From Planctomycetes bacterium GWF2_50_10 (GTDB lineage: Bacteria > Planctomycetota > Phycisphaerae > Sedimentisphaerales > GWF2-50-10): a DNA stretch of 27,985 nucleotides. The position numbers were made by a program, and so were the translations under genes. The notes below the pieces were generated by a model. That model had not been told where the DNA came from and made no database searches. It was given only the letters and a program-made list of their open reading frames with translations. How positions within the stretch are numbered: position 1 is the stretch's first letter; each line of letters begins with the position of its first letter. Positions 23,641-27,985 of this stretch are shown here, one piece after another. The stretch spans positions 7,691-35,675 of the forward strand of contig MHYB01000078.1 of the NCBI GenBank assembly GCA_001824635.1, in the 5' to 3' direction.

Positions 23641-25824
23641 TTAGCAGACGAAGAGCATTTCGCGATACTTTGGCAGTACCCATTCCTGGTCACTGACTAC
23701 CTGTTCGAGCTCGTCGGAATGCTTGCGTATGTGAGCCATAAGAGGCTTAAGCTCGTTGAAGTAGATCATGGACTTTTCGGCACCTTCGACATGGGCTGAA
23801 CTCTTGAGCAGCGCCTTCATTGCCATGAGGTGCTTGCGGACGTACCATATCTTGGTGACGATGTCGGAGAGGTGTTCCTTATGATTTTCCATCGCCTCGT
23901 CATTAAGCTTGAGGCCCGCGGATTTCTGGAGTTCACAAAGGAGATAAAGGTTCTTGGCCAGAAGCTTTTCGTACTTGTAACCGGCAGGGAGAACATCTGC
24001 ATCGACCAATTCATAGAGTGTATTGGCTTCAATGGCCAGCAGAGTATTATAGTTCTCGACCCAAATATGGTAGCGGCTATGCAGCTCTTCTTCTGAGAGA
24101 ACCTTGTACTTTGTGAAGAGTTCGACGGCCTTGGGGGTCTTCCAGGCTGCCAAAGCCTTTACAGCTGAGGCTTCGCTGGGCAAGCCGCGCTTTGCTGCTT
24201 CGTCACGCCATGCCTGGCTGTAGTTATCGCCTTCGAAGCGGATATTCTTTGTTTCCTTAATGAGGTCTGCCACGACCTTCATTACGGCGGTATCGAAATC
24301 GGCCGAAGCCTTAGCCTTTTCTATCTGCTCGGCAACGTAATCCATAGATTCTGCGACGATGGTGTTGACGACCATGATTGGCGTGGAGACGTTTTGTGAC
24401 GAGCCGACGGCGCGGAACTCAAACTTATTGCCGGTGAAGGCGAATGGTGAGGTTCTGTTGCGGTCGGTTGCGTCTTTGCTGAACTTAGGCAGTCTTGTCA
24501 GGCCCAGGTCGAGGATATCCGTGGTGGAGAAGGTTTTCTTCTTGCCGGTCTCAATATGGTCGAGAATCTCGGATAGGGTGTCGCCGAGGAAAACCGAGAC
24601 AATGGCCGGCGGAGCTTCGTTGGCACCGAGACGATGTTCGTTGCCGGCCTTTGCGACGGAGGCCCTTAGGAGGTCTGCATGCCTGTAAACAGCGCGGAGT
24701 ACGGCGACAAGTACAGCGAGAAAGAAAAGATTTTCATGCGGGGTCTTGCCCGGCTCGAGGAGATTTGAGCCACTGTCGTCGGACATGGACCAGTTGAGGT
24801 GCTTGCCTGAGCCGTTAACGCCGGCGAACGGTTTTTCATGTAAAAGGCAGACGAGGCCATGCTTGCTCGCGGTCTTCTTCATAATGTCCATAAGAAGGAT
24901 ATTGTGATCGGCGGCGAGGTTGGATTCCTCGAATACCGGTGCGAACTCGTACTGGGCCGGGGCGACTTCGTTATGACGTGTCTTGACCGGGATACCGAGT
25001 TTAGCCGCCTGATTGCCGACATCGACCATGTAATTTAGAACGCGGTCCTTAATGGAGCCGAAGTACTGATCTTCAAGCTGCTGGCCTTTTGGCGACGGGG
25101 CGCCGATAAGTGATCGGCCGGTGAGCATGATATCCTGGCGCATTTTGTAGAATTTTTCGTCGATAAGGAAGTATTCCTGTTCGGCGCCGCAGGTGGAATA
25201 TACCTTTTTCGCGTTTTTGCCGAATATGGCAAATAGGCGGCGGGCGGCCTTGTCTATCGCTTCATCCGAGCGGAGCAGAGGAAGCTTTTTATCCAGGGCC
25301 TCGCCGTGATAAGAAACGAAGATCGTGGGTATGCAGAGGGTCTTGCCCAGTTCAGTTTCGATAAGGAAGGCTGGGCTGGAGGGGTCCCATGCGGTATAGC
25401 CGCGGGCTTCAAATGTCGAGCGTATGCCGCCTGACGGGAAGCTTGAGGCGTCTGGTTCGCCCTGGATCAGTTTTGAGCCGCTGAATTTCTCCATCACGAC
25501 GCCGGGAGCAACAGGATCAATGAAGGCATCGTGCTTTTCAGCTGTAAGACCGGTGAGCGGCTGGAACCAGTGCGTATAGTGTGAAGCGCCCTTGGAAATA
25601 GCCCAACTTTTCATGGCAGCGGCGATCTCATCCGCCTGTTCTTCAGTGATCATGTGGCCTGTGCTCATCCAGTTCTTGAAGGCCTTAAAGGTCTTCGATG
25701 GAAGCATCTGCTCCATGAGTTTGAGGCTAAAAGTATTTTCCCCGAAAAATTCCGAGGTTTTGCTCGGGCACTCAATTTTTGGGTAAGTTACTGCTTCAAC
25801 AGCTATGACGGCCTTTTTTCGCAT
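23641..25824 (-). CDS. glnN: Glutamine synthetase type III
   Basis: The 727-residue enzyme has the size and motifs of GSIII rather than the 450-residue GSI. These include the N-terminal FGENTFSLKLMEQMLP, GGIRSTFEARGYTAWDP, the CGAEQEYFLID glutamate motif, KTRHNEVAPAQYEFAP and VNGSGKHLNWSMSDDSG. The IRFEGDNYSQAWRDEAAKRGLP segment of the C-terminal half fits too. It makes glutamine from glutamate, ammonium and ATP as a dodecamer in the cytoplasm. The ATG at 25824 is chosen because AAGGA lies about 8 nt upstream and an upstream TTG has no support. A sigma-54-like promoter lies about 47 nt before the start. It is monocistronic, divergent from the glutamate synthase operon. Confidence 0.96.
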   Translation of the reverse strand: MRKKAVIAVEAVTYPKIECPSKTSEFFGENTFSLKLMEQMLPSKTFKAFKNWMSTGHMITEEQADEIAAAMKSWAISKGASHYTHWFQPLTGLTAEKHDAFIDPVAPGVVMEKFSGSKLIQGEPDASSFPSGGIRSTFEARGYTAWDPSSPAFLIETELGKTLCIPTIFVSYHGEALDKKLPLLRSDEAIDKAARRLFAIFGKNAKKVYSTCGAEQEYFLIDEKFYKMRQDIMLTGRSLIGAPSPKGQQLEDQYFGSIKDRVLNYMVDVGNQAAKLGIPVKTRHNEVAPAQYEFAPVFEESNLAADHNILLMDIMKKTASKHGLVCLLHEKPFAGVNGSGKHLNWSMSDDSGSNLLEPGKTPHENLFFLAVLVAVLRAVYRHADLLRASVAKAGNEHRLGANEAPPAIVSVFLGDTLSEILDHIETGKKKTFSTTDILDLGLTRLPKFSKDATDRNRTSPFAFTGNKFEFRAVGSSQNVSTPIMVVNTIVAESMDYVAEQIEKAKASADFDTAVMKVVADLIKETKNIRFEGDNYSQAWRDEAAKRGLPSEASAVKALAAWKTPKAVELFTKYKVLSEEELHSRYHIWVENYNTLLAIEANTLYELVDADVLPAGYKYEKLLAKNLYLLCELQKSAGLKLNDEAMENHKEHLSDIVTKIWYVRKHLMAMKALLKSSAHVEGAEKSMIYFNELKPLMAHIRKHSDELEQVVSDQEWVLPKYREMLFVC

Positions 25825-25870
25825 TTGTAATTCCTTATTAAAAAACAAAGTTCAATTGAGCTATATCGTA

Positions 25871-25887
25871 TTGCAAAGGGTGTTCCA
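25871..25887 (-). promoter_or_regulatory. Sigma-54 promoter of glnN
   Basis: The minus strand reads TGGAAC-N5-TTGCAA. The invariant GG (-24) and GC (-12) have exactly the spacing of sigma-54 promoters, with one mismatch to TGGCAC-N5-TTGC. Predicted transcription start is near 25861, leader about 37 nt. Confidence 0.68.
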
Positions 25888-26203
25888 GAAACCCTTAAGA
25901 TTCTAATTTTCTATAAGTTACGTAGATTCAAGGGCTTAGAACTATATGCCAGGTCGGAGGTTGACTACAAAAGAGTAGATGAGTTATTAGAGTGTTACAA
26001 ATTCGTAGATATAATTTATGTGCCACGGTTTTTGTATTTTTCCTTTGCTTGTACAGTTTTGCTTGAAGAAAATACAATAATGTTGTATTAAGAAGCCTTA
26101 TGTCTACAAAATTGTAATTATTTTTGATATTCATAAAAAAACTAAACAGATGTAAGCTGTTGTAATTACGCTAGTTGTGATTTTATTAGGTGAATTATGC
26201 AGA
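25888..26203. other. AT-rich divergent control region between glnN and the glutamate synthase operon
   Basis: No gene is seen. A palindrome AATACAA-N5-TTGTATT lies at 26071-26089, where an activator site could sit. A TATAAT at 26010-26015 (plus strand) may be a further -10, with only a weak -35 (TTAGAG, 17 nt upstream). I did not find a match to the enteric NtrC site. Confidence 0.5.
26071..26089. promoter_or_regulatory. Palindrome in the divergent nitrogen control region
   Basis: AATACAA (26071-26077) and TTGTATT (26083-26089) are perfect 7-bp arms around 5 nt. It lies about 130 nt from the plus-strand sigma-54 element and about 190 nt from the minus-strand one, distances usual for an enhancer-type site. 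The binding protein is unknown. Confidence 0.35.
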
Positions 26204-26220
26204 TGGCATTAATTTTGCAT
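26204..26220 (+). promoter_or_regulatory. Sigma-54 promoter of the glutamate synthase operon
   Basis: The sequence is TGGCAT-N5-TTGCAT. GG (26205-26206) and GC (26217-26218) have the exact -24/-12 spacing, and only one base differs from TGGCAC-N5-TTGCA. Predicted start is near 26230, which leaves a leader of about 92 nt before the preferred ATG at 26322. Confidence 0.78.
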
Positions 26221-26321
26221 CGTATTTATCTCTGGCTAATTAAGTTATGGCCGGTTTGCGTCGAAAACTGGTATATGCCGGCAAGTGTTACAAAAATGTA
26301 GTTCTAAAGGATAGAGGCTTT

Positions 26322-27464
26322 ATGTTCAGGTGTCAACAGAAACCAGGGCAGTTTTACGAAAAGGATATAAGCGGTTGCGCGGTGGCGGCGATTATGGATA
26401 CTTCGGGGAAGGTATTCAGCGGCCAGGCTATCATTGATTCAATCGAGACGCAGCATGAAAGATCTAACGGCCTTGGCGGCGGGTTCGCGGCTTACGGGAT
26501 ATATCCGGAGCTGGCGGACTTTTACGCTTTCCATATCATGTTTGAGGATGATCAGGCAGCCAAGGAAACTGAAAAGTATCTTTACCGCGATTTTGTGCTT
26601 GAACGCAAGGAGATCATTCCGCACAGACATGATTCAGGGATAAAGAAGCATCCGTTGCTGCGAAGGTACTTTGTATTGCCTCGGCCGATCGAGGAAAAGA
26701 CGCCTGACAGGGTATTTGAGAATCTCAGCGACGACGAGTTGGTTTTCCGGGCGGTGATGCACATAAATAAGGACGTCACAGGCGCGTACGTTTTTTCCAG
26801 CGGCAAGAACATGGGTGTTTTTAAAGGCGTGGGCTACCCGGAGGACATAGGAAGGTTTTACAAGCTTGAAGAGTACCAGGCTTATACATGGATTTCGCAC
26901 GGGCGATTTCCAACAAACTCGGCTGGCTGGTGGGGCGGTGCGCATCCGTTTAGTCTGCTCAACTGGGCAGTGGTGCATAACGGCGAAATATCGTCTTATG
27001 GCAAAAACAAGCGATATCTGGAGAACTTTGGTTATCAGTGCACGCTGTTTACGGATACCGAGGTTATAGCATATATATTCGACTTGCTTGTGCGAAGGCA
27101 CGGATTAAGTCTGGAAATGGCGGCTAAGGTCGTAGCGGCGCCGTTCTGGGATGAAATAGCACGAATGCCGGAAGATCAGAAGCAGCTTGAGACACTGCTG
27201 AGGGCAACTTACGCAGGTGCCTTACTCAACGGGCCTTTCGGTGTAATAGTAGGCTTTGATGGCGGGATGATGGGAATAAACGACCGCATCAAGCTTCGTC
27301 CGCTGGTCGCGGCCAAGAAGGGGGATTTCGTGTACATGGCATCTGAGGAATCGGCAATACGGGCGATATCGCCTCAGTTGGATGAGGTTTGGGCGCCAAA
27401 AGGTGGTGAGCCGGTGCTTGCGCTTCTAAAAGACAAGACCCCTGCTTATGCAAGTGTAAGGTAA
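26322..27464 (+). CDS. Glutamate synthase, glutaminase (class II amidotransferase) subunit, split archaeal type
   Basis: The 380-residue product is a stand-alone class II glutamine amidotransferase of the kind found in three-part archaeal-type glutamate synthases. Motifs include KDISGCAVAAIM, SNGLGGGFAAYGIYPEL, SSGKNMGVFKGVGYPEDI, GRFPTNSAGWWGGAHPF and VVHNGEISSYG. The likely nucleophile is Cys19 of SGC; if so, an 18-residue propeptide must be removed to free the N-terminal cysteine. The ATG at 26322 is preferred because AAAGGATAGAGG precedes it; the ATG at 26247 would add 25 residues with a poor ribosome binding site. It releases ammonia from glutamine for the FMN subunit encoded next, 33 nt downstream. 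Confidence 0.9.
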   Translation: MFRCQQKPGQFYEKDISGCAVAAIMDTSGKVFSGQAIIDSIETQHERSNGLGGGFAAYGIYPELADFYAFHIMFEDDQAAKETEKYLYRDFVLERKEIIPHRHDSGIKKHPLLRRYFVLPRPIEEKTPDRVFENLSDDELVFRAVMHINKDVTGAYVFSSGKNMGVFKGVGYPEDIGRFYKLEEYQAYTWISHGRFPTNSAGWWGGAHPFSLLNWAVVHNGEISSYGKNKRYLENFGYQCTLFTDTEVIAYIFDLLVRRHGLSLEMAAKVVAAPFWDEIARMPEDQKQLETLLRATYAGALLNGPFGVIVGFDGGMMGINDRIKLRPLVAAKKGDFVYMASEESAIRAISPQLDEVWAPKGGEPVLALLKDKTPAYASVR

Positions 27465-27497
27465 GAAGGTTTCAATAAGAAATAAAGAGATATAAAG

Positions 27498-27985
27498 ATG
27501 GCGCTTAATACACAGGAATCAGAATTTCAGATAATACGCGACGAGGACAAATGTATCGCGTGCAAAGTGTGCGTAAGGCAGTGTGCCAATGATGCGCATG
27601 TTTACGACGGGGATGACGAGCGGGTACATTCGCAAGATGCCAAATGCGTTAATTGTCACAGGTGCGTGTCGGTTTGTCCGACGAAGGCGCTGGCGATAAA
27701 GAAGGCACCGCTTGAGTTTCGTGAAAACACCAACTGGACGAGTTCAGCGATAAAAAACATTATCAAGCAAGCCGATACCGGCGGCGTAGTGCTTGTTGGT
27801 ATGGGCTTCGACCAGAGCAAGGCTATTTACTGGGATAAGATCCTGCTCAACGCTGCACAGGTAACCAATCCGTCGATCGATCCGCTTCGCGAACCGATGG
27901 AGCTTAAGACACTTATCGGTAAAAAGCCCGACAGGGTGGAATTCGAGCGGGTGGACGGCAAACTGCGTGCAAAGACAAAACTCAG
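27498..27985 (+). CDS. Glutamate synthase FMN-binding subunit with ferredoxin domain (3' end missing)
   Basis: The frame starts with ATG at 27498, after an AGAGA-type ribosome binding site, and is still open at the window end (162 codons seen). The N terminus is a 2x[4Fe-4S] ferredoxin domain: CIACKVCVRQC (19-29) and CVNCHRCVSVCP (50-61). The segment LEFRENTNWTSSAIKNIIKQ then matches the start of the FMN-binding glutamate synthase domain of the archaeal-type GltB. In this layout the ferredoxin domain feeds electrons to FMN, which reduces 2-iminoglutarate to glutamate. The third (GXGXG) subunit is expected nearby, outside the window. Confidence 0.9.
   Translation, partial: MALNTQESEFQIIRDEDKCIACKVCVRQCANDAHVYDGDDERVHSQDAKCVNCHRCVSVCPTKALAIKKAPLEFRENTNWTSSAIKNIIKQADTGGVVLVGMGFDQSKAIYWDKILLNAAQVTNPSIDPLREPMELKTLIGKKPDRVEFERVDGKLRAKTKL

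Noticed and set aside
26004..26015. TATAAT in the divergent region as a second glutamate synthase promoter or small RNA start
   Set aside because: The -35 partner (TTAGAG) is poor and AT-rich sequence yields TATAAT often; no terminator for a small RNA was found.
1..27985. CRISPR arrays, tRNA or rRNA genes, insertion sequences, known riboswitches
   Set aside because: I looked for regularly spaced repeats, T-loop-like sequences, transposase motifs and classic leader structures on both strands and found none that hold up.

Overview
The window reads as a chromosomal stretch of an anaerobic or facultatively anaerobic, Gram-negative-type bacterium. Type III glutamine synthetase, an archaeal-type split glutamate synthase, a membrane-anchored NrfHA nitrite reductase and a UbiD-family decarboxylase next to it would suit a planctomycete of the Phycisphaerae kind. 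That placement is an inference from gene content; no rRNA or other marker is present. Both ends are cut: the first gene (ABC permease) lacks its 5' end and the last (FMN subunit of glutamate synthase) lacks its 3' end.

Region by region. 1-1804 (+): ABC-export permease and ATPase, then a 57-residue unknown protein. 1939-6015 (+): an arsenic operon of arsR, arsM, a broken small conserved gene, arsC, acr3 and a tandem universal stress protein. A long inverted repeat covers the arsR start codon. 6272-9811 (-): tilS and transketolase, separated by a clear intrinsic terminator. 10080-15020 (+): hydrogenase maturation genes hypF-hypC-hypD, then hypE, which is bracketed by two near-identical 30-bp palindromic repeats. 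15144-18473 (-): a large hybrid histidine kinase with two predicted extracytoplasmic sensor regions. 18653-18758: a run of C-tracts (G-tracts on the minus strand). 18775-20007 (-): an OFA-type MFS transporter. 20102-23471 (-): ubiD-nrfH-nrfA. 23641-25824 (-): glnN (GSIII). 26322-27985 (+): the glutaminase subunit and the start of the ferredoxin/FMN subunit of glutamate synthase.

How the parts fit. NrfHA makes ammonium from nitrite, probably with menaquinol as donor; the UbiD protein may serve quinone synthesis. GSIII and glutamate synthase then take the ammonium to glutamine and glutamate. glnN and the glutamate synthase operon diverge from one AT-rich intergenic region, and each side carries a sequence with the exact GG/GC spacing of a sigma-54 promoter, which implies joint nitrogen control. 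The arsenic operon combines reduction of arsenate, methylation of arsenite and arsenite export.

The items most worth checking are the paired sigma-54 promoters, the CXXCH (not CXXCK) motif at the catalytic-heme position of NrfA, the frameshifted small gene in the arsenic operon, the G-tract element ahead of the sensor kinase, the repeats around hypE, and the arsR operator/start overlap. I did not find a wholly new multi-gene system, CRISPR array, insertion sequence, tRNA or rRNA.
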